60,606 nucleotides of DNA. Origin: Diplocarpon mali. Taxonomy: Eukaryota; Ascomycota; Leotiomycetes; Helotiales; Drepanopezizaceae. Position numbers and translations under genes: made by a program. Position 1 is the stretch's first letter, and every line of letters begins with the position of its first letter. This document shows positions 23,595 through 34,999 of the stretch, one piece after another. The stretch lies in the NCBI GenBank assembly GCA_024741835.1, contig JAENRP010000242.1, forward strand, positions 1 to 60,606, written 5' to 3'. The notes beneath the pieces are model-generated. The model saw only the letters and a list, made by a program, of their open reading frames with translations, made no database searches and was not told the origin of the DNA.

Positions 23595-23996
23595 TAGAAA
23601 ACGAAACTAGCAGAATAAACAAATAAGCTATAGAGTCGTAAAAACAATTAAAAATAGTACTAACTTAAATGTTAATTTCCCTTGGTTCTCTTCAAGGGAT
23701 AAGGAGAACTATCACTAGATAATACTCTCTTTATAAAGCGCCTACTTCTTTTTAATAGTTTACTATTAGTATCGGAAGAGTCCGGTCTTAGTGTTGCAGG
23801 AGCTTTAGTATTTTATATAGATGCTAGTATAGTTTGACGGCTTCTGCTAGCAGAAAGGGAGACTTATATTATAGCATTATTATTATTATCCTCTTTATTA
23901 TTATTATTATCCTTTAAAGAGTCTTCTACTGCGGAGGGGGATAAGGCAGGCAGCTCTTTAAATAATACTTCCTTGCCTTTGCCTTTGTTCAAATTG

Positions 23997-24019
23997 AGTT
24001 ACGGGCCAGGCCTAGGAGT
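23997..24019. repeat. 23-bp palindrome copy in X2
   Basis: Minus-strand reading NTTPRPGP in the X2 frame. Confidence 0.85.
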
Positions 24020-24818
24020 TGTATTAGGAGTTTTAGCATAGGGTTTCTTAGTGCTATATTTCTTAAGAAGAATTATCTTATCAATTATATTATTAGCTTT
24101 AATATTATCTTTAATGCCTTTTGTCTTAGCCTAGGATTTATTACTATATAATTATAGTTCTAGTTATTGCATTAGCTTTTAAGTATTAGCAAAATCTTTA
24201 AAAAGTTCTTACTTATATTTCTTTAGATATATTATTAATTGTGCTATATCCTTTAAGAACAACTCCTTTATAGCTATTACTACTAATAGGTTATTTTATA
24301 ATCTTCTACCTATAAGGGCCTTTGATAATAGACCGCCTTTTGTTATACTAAGGGTTATATAGAACTTTGCAGAAGATTCTCCTACTATACCCTATCTTGC
24401 TATGCTTAGTCTCTTTATATTAAGTGAGTTAATAAGAAAATCTTCTAAGTTGGTGCCGTTCTTAAGTGAATTATTACTAATAACTTCTATATAGTTGTTA
24501 CTAATAGTTAAAAAACCGCCCTTTCTAAGTTCCCGTTCCGAATTGAGATTAATAAATGTACTTTATCTTATAAATACTAAGAATAGAATAGTATCGTTTG
24601 AAACGTATTCTTTTAAAACAATTTTCTCTTTAATATTTAGCTCTTTTCATTATATAGCGTTCTGCGCTAGATTTAATAAGATCTATTAAGAGTTCTTAAG
24701 ACGATAGGATATAAGTATAAATGACTTATAAGACTTTTCCTATATAGTAAATTCTTTAGTCGATTGTTTTATAGCTAGAATCATATAATAGTTAATAGTT
24801 CTATTATTAGGGGAGTTA

Positions 24819-24841
24819 ACCTGCGAGCTAGGCCTAAGAGT
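24819..24841. repeat. 23-bp palindrome copy in X2
   Basis: Minus-strand reading STLRPSSQV in the X2 frame. Confidence 0.88.
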
Positions 24842-26048
24842 CGATTTAATAAATCGCAAATTAGCGTTAATCTTAGTAATAATAACTTTCGAATAGTAGT
24901 TAATACCTATAAACTATATAGGCTTAGGATACGCTACCAACTTGTATAAAGACTTATAATAAGTTAATAGCGCACTAAGATATAGCCTATAGTATATTCT
25001 TAAAGTCTATTGTATTAGGCTATGCGTTATATTATAAAGAAATGCAGAAAGTGGCGAAAGTTTTTTATTAGAATTCCGAAAATGATGCTAATATATTTCT
25101 AATTCCTTCTATACTAATATTAAAAATGAATTCTTTCTATAATAGCTAGAGCTATATATGCGCATAGTGCTTAAAAAGGCATAGCTAAGCAACTTAGGCA
25201 TATTTAAGAAGCCTTTGCTATAGAGCGATATTAAGGTATTATTAATTAGTATAGTCTTATATTAAGCGGGGGTCTAAGCGATATTATAGAATACTTTAAG
25301 GGCCTTAGGTGCTACTTAAAACTTAAAGAAACTTAATAATATATCTTTCTTGACTTAATTGGCTATTCTATTACTAATGGCTATAATTGTATAGTTTCTA
25401 AGGTATAATAAAAACAGTTTTAGATCGAAAGCAGTATAAAATTTATAGATATTAGATAATACCTCTTTGTTAGTAATGCCTATTAATACTAGTCTATAGT
25501 ATAGTATATATTATTGTTTATAAAGGGTATAAAATTTCTTAAAATAGAAGTCTTTAAATATCCCTATTAAGAATTTACTTAGGCGTATCTTTATTTCTAA
25601 TATCACTATAACTTTAAATCTATTACTATATTATAGTATTATCTTAATATTAAAGGGGACTTAATAACATTTTATAAAGATCATTATTATAGTATCTTCT
25701 GGCTTCTCCTTAAGCATATAGTAGTCGCCCTTCGATTTCTTATAGTTGATAAAGAACTATATAATATTATCTGCAGAGAATTCGTTTTATTATAGTTTTA
25801 TAATCTATTTAATAGCCTTTGCCATTCCTTCTTATACTAATAAAACTTCTCTCTAGCCTTCCTTCTTTAAACGTTTTATTATTAACTTATAAAATTTGAG
25901 AATAAACTTTTGTAAGTCCTTAAGAAAAGATTATATAATATCTATGATATCCTTTTTAATATTATTAAAAATTTTTAAGACATTAGTGATAGTGCTCCCT
26001 TCTTTATTTGATAAATCTTCTTTTAAGTCTATAATATTATATACGCTA

Positions 26049-26071
26049 ACCTATAGGCTAGGCCTGCGACT
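26049..26071. repeat. 23-bp palindrome copy in X2
   Basis: Minus-strand reading LSRRPSLxV in the X2 frame. Confidence 0.88.
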
Positions 26072-26234
26072 TAATTTATTTGCTACTAGTGTTTAAGGTA
26101 TTTAAGGCACTTCTAAGGATGGTGATTCAAACTCGTTTAAGTTAGAAGATAGGTGGTCGGGCTAGTGTTCTACTTAAGCTTTAGGTATTATAGGCACCTT
26201 ATACTTAGGGACTTCTTTATCACGTGCTCCTTTT

Positions 26235-26257
26235 ACTTATAGGCCGGGCCTATAAGT
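26235..26257. repeat. 23-bp palindrome copy in X2
   Basis: Minus-strand reading TYRPGLxV in the X2 frame; 186 bp (62 codons) from the previous copy. Confidence 0.88.
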
Positions 26258-27250
26258 CAAGTTGGGCTCGTTTATTAATTTGGCTATAGGTAGTAGTAGC
26301 TTCGCAGCGGCGGGGATAATAAATTCCTATCTTTCTATTTTATTATCAAAGTAGTTTATAGTATACTTAGCAAGATAAATCATCTTTTCTTTTATAATAA
26401 GTAGACTATATTATAATTGTTATAAGCTGAGCGTATCTAGAACTATTTAGTTAAGGAGTGTAAAATTATTATATTAAGCAGGGCTATCTTTTATAGTTTG
26501 AATAGTAGAGTGTATAATAGTACTTAAGAATCTAATAAATCTTCTGCTTTAAATACTATTTCCTTGCAACTTCTTTATGCCTTCTTAGATAGTAAAATGG
26601 TTTAAAACCTATATAGCCCTTACTATAGGTTAGTATGTTTTAAAAATTTTACTAAGCCTTTATAAGGCGTTATTAGCGGTAATATCGGTTATAAAGTAGG
26701 TTTGGAAAAGTATACTATAAGTGCCGTCTATAAATTGCATCAATCTTTTTATATACTTATTTTTCTTATCTTAGTTCTTTTGAAATAAATCAATTAAATT
26801 GGTATATCCTTAATACTCTTATAAAAACTTTTCTTAATTAATACCTTTGCTTTAGAGTTCCTTATTTAAGAAATTATTAAAACTTAAGAATCCTTCCTTA
26901 ATAGTAGAAATTCTATAATTGAGTACCTTAATAGATGAATTTAAGAATACCTGCTATTCTATCTTACCTGATGTTCTATAGGTGCTTACTATATCTTCTA
27001 ATGATCTTAGTGACTTGCTATCCTATAAGAACCCTCCTTCTAATATTAGTTTATTATTAGTAGTACTTAAGGATTTGCTACTTAAGGCAATAACCGATAT
27101 ATTCTTCTTAGGTATGGCCTTTTTACTTATAGTTAATGGTACTATAATGAATTATTTGGCAGAAGGGGTAGTTTTAAATAAAGAGATGATTATTTAAGAA
27201 AGATTAATAATATAGGAGGCTTATATTAGAAAAGATTGATAATAGAAAGA

Positions 27251-27700
27251 TAATAGTAGTAGTGCTAGTATTATAGGTCTGGTAGGGTTGAAAAAAGAAG
27301 TAAAAAAAGTAAAATTGTAGTATAGGAAGAGGCTTATTTATAGAGTTTGGAGTCGCGCTAGTGCATAAAGGAAAAGTAGGTATAAAGAGGCTAGAAGTGG
27401 GAATAAAAGTAGGGTATAACGCATATAAGGACCTACAATTGGTAAATGATAATTATCAAAGGTAAGGACGATATTTTAAAGGTAAGCGTTAGAAAGTTGC
27501 ATATAAAGGGAATAATTAAAGAATAAATTATATAAAGAGTAAAGTAAATAAAGAATATATATAAAATGGAATAATAGATTAAGAATAAAGAGGTATAGGT
27601 ATATAGAAAGTAGATAATCTTAAAAAATTCAACTTCTAATTCGCAATTTCTTTAAATGGTTTTCAAAGGGGGAGGTAGACTCGATTCTTTAAATTAAGTC
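27251..27700. other. Spacer between X1 and X2
   Basis: No frame followed here. Contains a purine-rich stretch (CAAAGGGGGAGGTAG, near 27661) nearly identical to the polypurine tract of Gypsy Y, on the opposite strand to the Gypsy A genes. Confidence 0.5.
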
Positions 27701-27881
27701 GACTCAATTGTTAGTTCTATTATTACTTTAGAGTCTTCTTCTCTTACGTTAGTTCTTATTTCTTAGCGATTTCTTAGCTTTAGGGATCTCTTTTAAAGGA
27801 TCTTCTATTAGTACCCTTAGATTTGGTAACTGAGGTTCATCCGAACTATCTTATAAGCTTAAGCTAGCTAAGTCCAACCTT

Positions 27882-27904
27882 ACTCGCAAGCTAGGCTCGC
27901 GAGT
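27882..27904. repeat. 23-bp palindrome copy in X1 region
   Basis: Minus strand gives TREPSLRV; phase with X1 not followed this far. Confidence 0.85.
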
Positions 27905-28766
27905 TAGTCTTAGCGTTTCTAAGCTTAAGGGTAAAAATAGGGGATTAGTTCCTAAATTAGGGTCTGATACTATGCTAGCATCTCAATTCGTCTCTTTTCC
28001 GAATTTTCTTATAATAATGCCTTTATCAATTAGTATATTAGGCTCTTAGATAGCATTTACTTTATCGCATTATCCCTAAGACTTAAGTTTATAAAGAAGC
28101 GACTTAGTATTTGTAACATTCGTCTAGGCCTTAATAAGGGCATTAAAGAGTTTTTAATTATATTTTATAAAGTGGATTTTCAATTTGTCCTTATTAAAAA
28201 GGAACAACTCCTGTACTTCGATTATAATAAAGGGATCCGTTTAAGAGCGCCGATTAATAATAGCTTTAAAAAGGCTGCCGCAGTTTTTAAGATGAAAAGC
28301 TACTTTAAAAGGAGCAATAGTTCTACTTATATTAATCTATTAAAGTACTAGAGGTTACTTTAGAGTAGAGATTAAAAAGATAAGATTAAAGATTTAAGTC
28401 TTATTTTCTAAGGTATTCTTATTACAAATAGCCATATAATTATTATAAAAGGCTATAAAACCATTAGTTTTATAAAGTTTATCTAAGCGCATTTTAAGAA
28501 GGTGCCCTTATTTTATTATTACTATAATAGGGTTACTATTATTAGTAATAGGCCGTAAGATCTCTTTTTACTTTATTTTTATAGTTATATAAGCTAATTG
28601 AGATTTTGAATTAAGTGCTTAAGAAGTCTATCGACTTGTCTTCTTTATAGATAGAGTGAGTTTTATATCCGATTAAGAGCCGATCTACCTATTAAGGCTT
28701 TTAGAAGCTGGCCCTTATCTGATCAGTAGGATCTAAAAATCTAAAACTTACTTTCTAATAAAATTG

Positions 28767-28789
28767 ACTTGCGGGCCAGGATTGCAAGT
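28767..28789. repeat. 23-bp palindrome copy in X1 region
   Basis: Minus strand gives TCNPGPQV; phase with X1 not followed this far. Confidence 0.82.
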
Positions 28790-30152
28790 GACAATTGGAT
28801 TTTCTTTATTAATAGCACTTGCATCTCTCTTTATTAAAACGACTTAATTGTAAAGACTAAGACTAATTAATTAAAGAGGTTTAGGGTAGGCTATAAGCTA
28901 ATAGGCTCCTCTACTTTTCGCTATTATAGCTAAGAGGTAAAGTTTATAATATATCTAAAGGACTTAATAAATAAGATTGAATATTATATTATAAAGAAAA
29001 TAAGAAGGTATAAAGGTCGCATTATCCATAGGGTAGAAGTAATAAAGGTATATCTCTACTTCTTATCTTATAATAGAGAGGAATGTACTTATAAAAGCTC
29101 TATTATTAGTAGTAAAATTGTCGGTTAGGAAGCGGCATCCGAAGGATTTAGGTATTATAATTGACCCTTCTTCTTCTATTTCCTTTTGCTATTTATTACT
29201 TAATAATATTAAAAAGAAAGAATTATTCTATTTAATTAGCTTTAACGCTTTTAAGGCTTTAGGATCAGCTTTGAATTTTATAGCACTTAAAGATACCTTT
29301 ATTATTAATAGGTTAGATTTGCGTATCCTTAAAGAGATAAAGAATTAATTATTAAGGTAGATTAGAAAAAGATCAATATCTTCTACTATATAGAGAAGTT
29401 CGAGGTATTTAATAGTTTTATTAATATTAAATCCTTTATAATTAAGACTATAGTAAACCGAAAGAGAGCAAATATAAAGGTTGTAAAGTCTTTTCCCTTC
29501 GATTCTTACGCTAGGAAAATACTATTAAAAGCGAGTTTTTATTATAGAAGATACCTAAATATTATATCGTTCTTTAAGCTTAAGATTGAGAATAACCGAT
29601 TGAAGTATATTACTATAATTATAAATGTCTTAATTAATAGATTCCTTTTTATATTCTCTTTCTTGTAAGATAAAATAGTCTCGCTTAGCATTTAAGAGAT
29701 TAGGTTCTTAACTTTTATAATTATTAAAGAATTAAATAATATCTATAAGGGTAAACTCGTCTAGGATAAGCTATTAAATCTATTTAATAGCTCTTCCTAT
29801 TATCTTTAAAGTAGTAGGAATAGGGTCTTCCCTTATATTATCGTTTTTAAAATGGTTGTAAATAGATATAAAGAAGTTAAGAACTAGCTCCTTTAAGTTA
29901 TTAAGGAAGGAGTTTAAGCGAGCGCGCAATCCTTTGGTTTTAAATTGCAAATTAGCTAAGGTAGCTATTAAACGATTTATCCTTTTTAAAGGTTAAGCTA
30001 AAATTGGTTATTTAGCTAAAGGAGAGTCCTTTAAAGATTCTGAAAATTCTAAAGAGGCTATATTAAGCGTTTAAGCAATTTATTTAATAGCGGTTTCTAA
30101 AATTATTTCAACTAAAGGTAGGTTAGGTCTAGTTTTAAAATTCTTACTTTTA

Positions 30153-30175
30153 ACTCTTAGTCTAGGACCGCGAAT
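30153..30175. repeat. 23-bp palindrome copy in X1
   Basis: Minus-strand reading IRGPRLRV within the X1 frame (YNLIRGPRLRVKS). Confidence 0.85.
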
Positions 30176-31241
30176 TAAATTATATAGGTTAGCACTTATT
30201 ATATCTTTAGATTAAGAAGCGAATTTTAAAGCAAGCTTGACTATAAATAACTAATTCCCTTCTTTATTATTAAAGAAATCTCATTTAAATCCTAGTATAA
30301 GAGTCCAGTTCTCTTTTAAAATAAGTAAACTATAAGCAAAAGCGCAGAGCCTTAGTATATTAATAATAGTACTATTAAATAGGGTAATATCTGCAGCTTA
30401 ATTTGATCTTTTTATAGCTTTATTAGCTATTATAAGTATTGCATTAGATAGGCTTATAAATCTGCGAATACGAATTCGATTGCCTTGGAATTTTGCTACT
30501 CCTTTTTAAATAATAAAGAAATTGAGAATCTAAATAGCTTTAGCTATAGGAGTATTTTCCTTAAGAATTTTTAATAATACTCGCCTTCTATTATTAGAAT
30601 TAATATTTGTTAAGAAGCGCAAATAAAATAAGAGTCCTTTCTTATTAGTAGCTGAATTATCCAATTATCGAATAGATTCTTCCCTTTTATCTTAGTCTAT
30701 TTTAAAAGTATTAGCCAAGGTTATATATTAATCTGCGTCGGCTAAGAATTCCTCTTTAGAGATTCCCTTTAATCTTAATTCTTTAATTAAAAAGTTGTTA
30801 AATTAGAGAATTCTAAAGGCTACTTAGGTTAAAAGGTTATTAATAGTATTTGCGTAAGCTAAAAGGAGTTTTTATTACTCTATATCTCCTAAGGCTGCGT
30901 AGGTCGATTTGAAGCTCTCTAATAATGCAATAGCTCTGCTATCTTAAGAGAAGTTTATAACTAGTATTTGTTTATCCCCTATTATAATAGATAAAACCAT
31001 TTATAAGTTCTTTAAAGGTATATTACTTATAAAAGATAGGGAGTATAAATAAGAGAGTTTAATAGGGTATAAGAATTAAAAGGGCATATAAGCTGCAATT
31101 GGTTTATTATATATATATTAAGGAAATTGGCCTTTTATTTATTATTTAAGGAAAGTAATAGGAATACTATAATTAAAGGCTAATATTAAGAATGTAAAAT
31201 AAGTTAGAGTAGGTAAGAATTTAAAGTGATCTTAAAAGATC

Positions 31242-31280
31242 TATATCTTAAATAATAAAGAGGCGACCTTGCTAAAAATG
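31242..31280. repeat. Bracket repeat, pol-proximal copy
   Basis: Shares 18 exact bases (TATATCTTAAATAATAAA) with 23324-23345; continues GAGGCGACCTTGCTAAAA as at 3851-3870 in A'. Confidence 0.65.
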
Positions 31281-31413
31281 TAAAAATAAGGATTAGAGGA
31301 AGGTAGGACAATTAATAAGCTAAGAAATCGTTTGGTATTCCTATTTGCGTTCTTTGGATATTTTAAGAATAATAACTTAAGGTTGCAATTAATTAGGTAT
31401 TTTAATATTCTTT

Positions 31414-31436
31414 ACTTATAGGACCGGCTTATAGGT
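31414..31436. repeat. 23-bp palindrome copy at the pol C-terminal end
   Basis: ACTTATAGGACCGGCTTATAGGT-type, both outer arms RIP-decayed; host frame not certain. Confidence 0.78.
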
Positions 31437-32847
31437 CAAGTTGGAAAAATCTTAGTCTTCGTCTAATGGTTTAAAATTGCTTATATTACTATCGGTTCCT
31501 ACAAAAGATTCGAAGGTTATATTAATTTCTAATTTATCTTTTAAAAGGAATAAGGTCTAGTTGCGTTAATAAAAGCGCTTTAGTCAATTAGCTGCAAAGG
31601 TTCCTTTAATATTAACTCTATTAAGTTCCTAAAGAGAATAGTATCCCTTTTCTTTCTACTTAAATATAACCTTAAACAGGCTAAGCTATTAATAGTTAAG
31701 TTTAATATCTACTAATATATTAATACTTCTTATAATATTATAAACTAGGATAAATCATCTTTTTAAATAGGATAAATCTTAAGTACTTTAAAAGTAGCCT
31801 ACGCTTCCTTAGCTTTTTCCTAATATTATTTCTTTCGTAGGATAATCTTTTCTATATCTATATCTTAAAGCTTAAGTTATTAGCATCTTATTATAAGTAA
31901 ATTGGAACGGTTTTAAATTTGACTATAGTCGAATAATCTTTAAATAGGCTATTAAGATTTAAAAGGGAGCTATACCTCTCTGCTATAGATAAGGAAGAAT
32001 AGTATAACTCTAGTTAATTTATAAATTATCGTTCGATAAGTAAAGAGTATTTTATAAAAGTGTTTTATCTAATCCTTAAATCCTTTGCAAGTAACTTTAA
32101 ATAGACTATTAAGAATATTATAATATCTTCGTTCTACTACTCTATTAGCTTTCGAGTTATACGCTAAGATTTGAACCTACTTAATGCTATATTTTTGCAA
32201 GAAAGCTTTAACCACTCCTTTGTTTTTAAGGCCTCTATTAATAGTTAGTTTGCTAAAAAGTCTATAGCAATAGACTATATCTTCTTAAAGGAACTTTGTA
32301 ATAGATTTAAAGTTAGCAGATCTTAAAGGTCATCCTTTAAGCTATCCTAATAGGTCTTCCTTTGCTAGAATAAAATATATTATCCTATTCTTAATAGTTA
32401 ATACTTATATAATATTAAAGCTGATTTTATAAAAAAGGCCTAATGTTTAGGTTAGGAATAGAGGATTCTCTTTATAATTAGGTTTTTATTTCTAATAGGG
32501 GATATAGCTTTTTACAAAAGCTTTGCAGTCTTTAAAAGAACCTTTTTAAAAGAATTTTCTTAAGAGCCGATAGTAAGTGGACTTAGCCCTTTAGTAGCTT
32601 ATCTCCTTATAAATATTTTAAATAGCCCTAGCTCGCAGTTTATTATTATTTAAATAGAGTTGTATAAGAAATGAGTTATCGCTCCTTTTAAATAACCGCC
32701 TTCCTTATATTAGATAAATCAAAGCTTTAGCTTTAAACTTTTGAAAATCCTTAAGAGAAACTGTCTTTAGTTATCTAAGTATAATTAAAAATTTTACGAT
32801 TTCTTTAAAGTCACTTAAGTAGTTAGGTGATAAAATTCTCTTATTTG

Positions 32848-32870
32848 ACTTGCGGGCTAGGACCGCGAGT
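32848..32870. repeat. 23-bp palindrome copy in integrase, out of the usual phase
   Basis: The integrase frame reads GTRLAVLARKSN across it, one phase off the usual T-x-R-P reading. The only clear phase exception I found. Confidence 0.85.
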
Positions 32871-34814
32871 CGAGTCCCTTTAAGGCAATATATTAATAGA
32901 TAACTAACTTTATTCTCTACCTACTTATTAATATCTATTTTGTTTTCTTTAATTAAATTAAAAGGATAAGGATAAGTTCTTTTTAAAAGGCCATTAATAG
33001 TAGTATTTTTTATTCTTAGAATATATTTGACTTTAAAGTCTATTAGTCTTATTTAAGTAATCCATTTTATTAGTAAGGCTTTTAGTAGGTTATTTGTAGC
33101 TTTATTTAATTGTTCTACTAGCACTTTAGCATTAGTTTTAAGGATAAAGTAAGTGCTATAAAGGTCGCTTCTTATCTTTTTTATCGCTTTTAAAGCGCCT
33201 TTGCATTCCTATTTAATAGTATTATACTTTATTTCCGCTAGATTCTAAAGACCACTTTTAAAGTAAGCTAGATGTCTTTTTTATTAGCTATTAGCTTATT
33301 AAAGGATAGCATCCTATTTGATTAAGCTTGCGTCAACTATTAGTATAATTGGCCTAGCGTTAGCTCTATAGTCTATTTTAATTAGATATAGCGCTTTAAG
33401 TAACGCTTGCTTTAGTTATTTTATAGCCTCTATTTAAGGTTCCTCCTATTGAAACTTAGCCCCTTTCCGAAATAAGGTGTAAATAGGTGCTGCCTTTTTA
33501 GCGAAATCCTTAATTTAAATACAATAGTATACTATAACGCTAATAAATGCGCAAGCTTCTACTATATTATTATACCTTTTCTATTTATCGATTTTAAGTA
33601 CTTTAGCCCTTTAAGGACTTCGGCTATTAGAATTAGTAATAAAACTAATAATTTCCATTAATAGAAGATAGTATTATAACTTCGGACTAACTATTACTTT
33701 TATCCTTTCGAATTATATAAGTACTTAATCTATATTTTAAATATATTCTATTATAAATTGTTATATATTAAAAAGAACTTCTTTATAATTATAGAATGAT
33801 CTTAATCCTTTTACTCTTATATTATCTATATAAGAGAGCGCAATATTAGGTATATAATCTACTAGTATCTTATAAATTACTTAAATAAATTGAGCGATCG
33901 AATTTATAGCCCTTTAAGGTAATCTTATTATTTAAAGTAGCTTAAGAGGGGTTTGAATTGCTATTATATCTCTTAATTTAATATTAAGAATAAATTGGTT
34001 ATATTTAAAGAAGAAGTTAATAAAAGAGCTATAGGTTAATCCTGCGAATTCATTTAAGAACTTATCTATATTTAAAGGAATGTTAGCGTCTTTAATAGTT
34101 ACTTGATTTATCTCTACTACTACTATTATTAGTCTATAAGTTCCTTTCTCTTTCTTAACAATTAGGAACTATTTATTCTTATAAAGGCTATTATAGAACT
34201 TAAAAACACCTTGCTTTAGCTTATCCTTTAATATTTCGATTACCTTTTCTTAAAGAGCTTTAAGGACTCCGAATGTTTTCTCTTACTAGGCTTTATAAGG
34301 TATTATCTTAATTTTAATATAAGGCATGACTTCTTCTTAAATTTAGCTAAGTTTCGTTTAGTCAAAAGCTAAGGCGTCCTTTCGATTTATTAAGGTTTTA
34401 TAAAGTAGTTTGCATTCTTACTCTATTAAGTTGTCTTTAATTTTTAGTATATTAAAACGATCTTTTATTAACCGATATCTAATGGGTTTATTAGAAAATC
34501 TACTTATAATAAACTTATCGAATTTACCACCTAGTTTCGGAGGTCGAAGCTTCTTATCTTATTTAAACCAATTATCCAGTCCTCTAGGCTTTAAGCTATT
34601 AAAGATTCCCTAATCTATTAGTTGTACTTTATCTGCCTTACTTTTATATATAGTTCGAATATTAGCTAGTACTATGCTTTTCTATTTCTTTCCTTTTTTA
34701 CTAAATCTTATAAAATAGTCCGAATTTTCCTTTTTAAAAATAAATAAAAGATTTTCTAAGTTGTTAATTTAAAGTGCGTAAATAGAAATGTTATTAGTAA
34801 TTTTATTATTTTTT

Positions 34815-34837
34815 ACTCGCAGGTCCAGCTTATAAGT
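34815..34837. repeat. 23-bp palindrome copy in pol
   Basis: Minus strand TYKLDLRV; between protease and RT. Confidence 0.83.
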
Positions 34838-34976
34838 GGTTCTTAGGTTTTTTAAAATGATTAGTAAATTATCGAAATTTATAAAATGAACCCTCTTCTT
34901 TATTTTATTTTTCTTTTTTCTTAATTATTAATTTAATAAAACGCTAATTATATCATTTTTTAAAATTCCAGATTTG

Positions 34977-34999
34977 ACTCTTAAGCTAGGACTATAGGT
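34977..34999. repeat. 23-bp palindrome copy in pol
   Basis: Minus strand TYSPSLRV; 162 bp (54 codons) from the previous copy. Confidence 0.83.

Larger units (their letters stand above)
23660..27250 (-). pseudogene. Accessory frame X2 of Gypsy A, unknown product (about 1,100-1,200 codons)
   Basis: I can follow one minus-strand frame from about 27200 to 23660, interrupted only by isolated stops at former Gln/Trp codons. I do not recognise the protein. N-terminal half: SLRSLEDIVSTYRTSGKIE, FNNFLNKELxSKGI, RRFIRFLSTIIHSTIQTIKD. Middle: a lysine- and isoleucine-rich probable helical segment (IFNNIKKDIIDII, FLKDLQKFILKFYKLIIK). C-terminal part: Asn runs (DNNNNKEDNNNN) and a basic, NLS-like end (LKRSRRFIKRVLSS). 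Four palindromes are read in phase: TYRPGLxV, SRRPSLxV, TLRPSSQV, TPRPGP. Similar blocks in X1 point to tandem duplication. No RT, integrase, zinc knuckle or membrane domain seen. Confidence 0.65.
27700..31050 (-). pseudogene. Accessory frame X1 of Gypsy A, unknown product, likely paralogue of X2
   Basis: A minus frame runs from about 31030 towards 27700 with only RIP-type stops over the part I read (31030 to about 29200). Blocks parallel X2 in the same order: ESFKSTYAALGDIE (X2 SLEDIVSTYRTSGKIE), FNNFLIKELRLKGI (X2 FNNFLNKELxSKGI), RRFISLSNAILIIANKAIK (X2 RRFIRFLSTIIHSTIQTIK), IIxFFNNYK (X2 IIxFFINYK). Similarity is partial, so the duplication is old relative to the insertion. Palindromes at 30153, 28767 and 27882 fall inside. 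Function unknown; could be structural or chromatin-related, but nothing in the sequence decides this. Confidence 0.6.

Noticed and set aside
26982..29348. Plus-strand open stretches at 26982-27197 and 29118-29348 as genes
   Set aside because: They are short and lie opposite the long minus frames X2 and X1, which continue through them.
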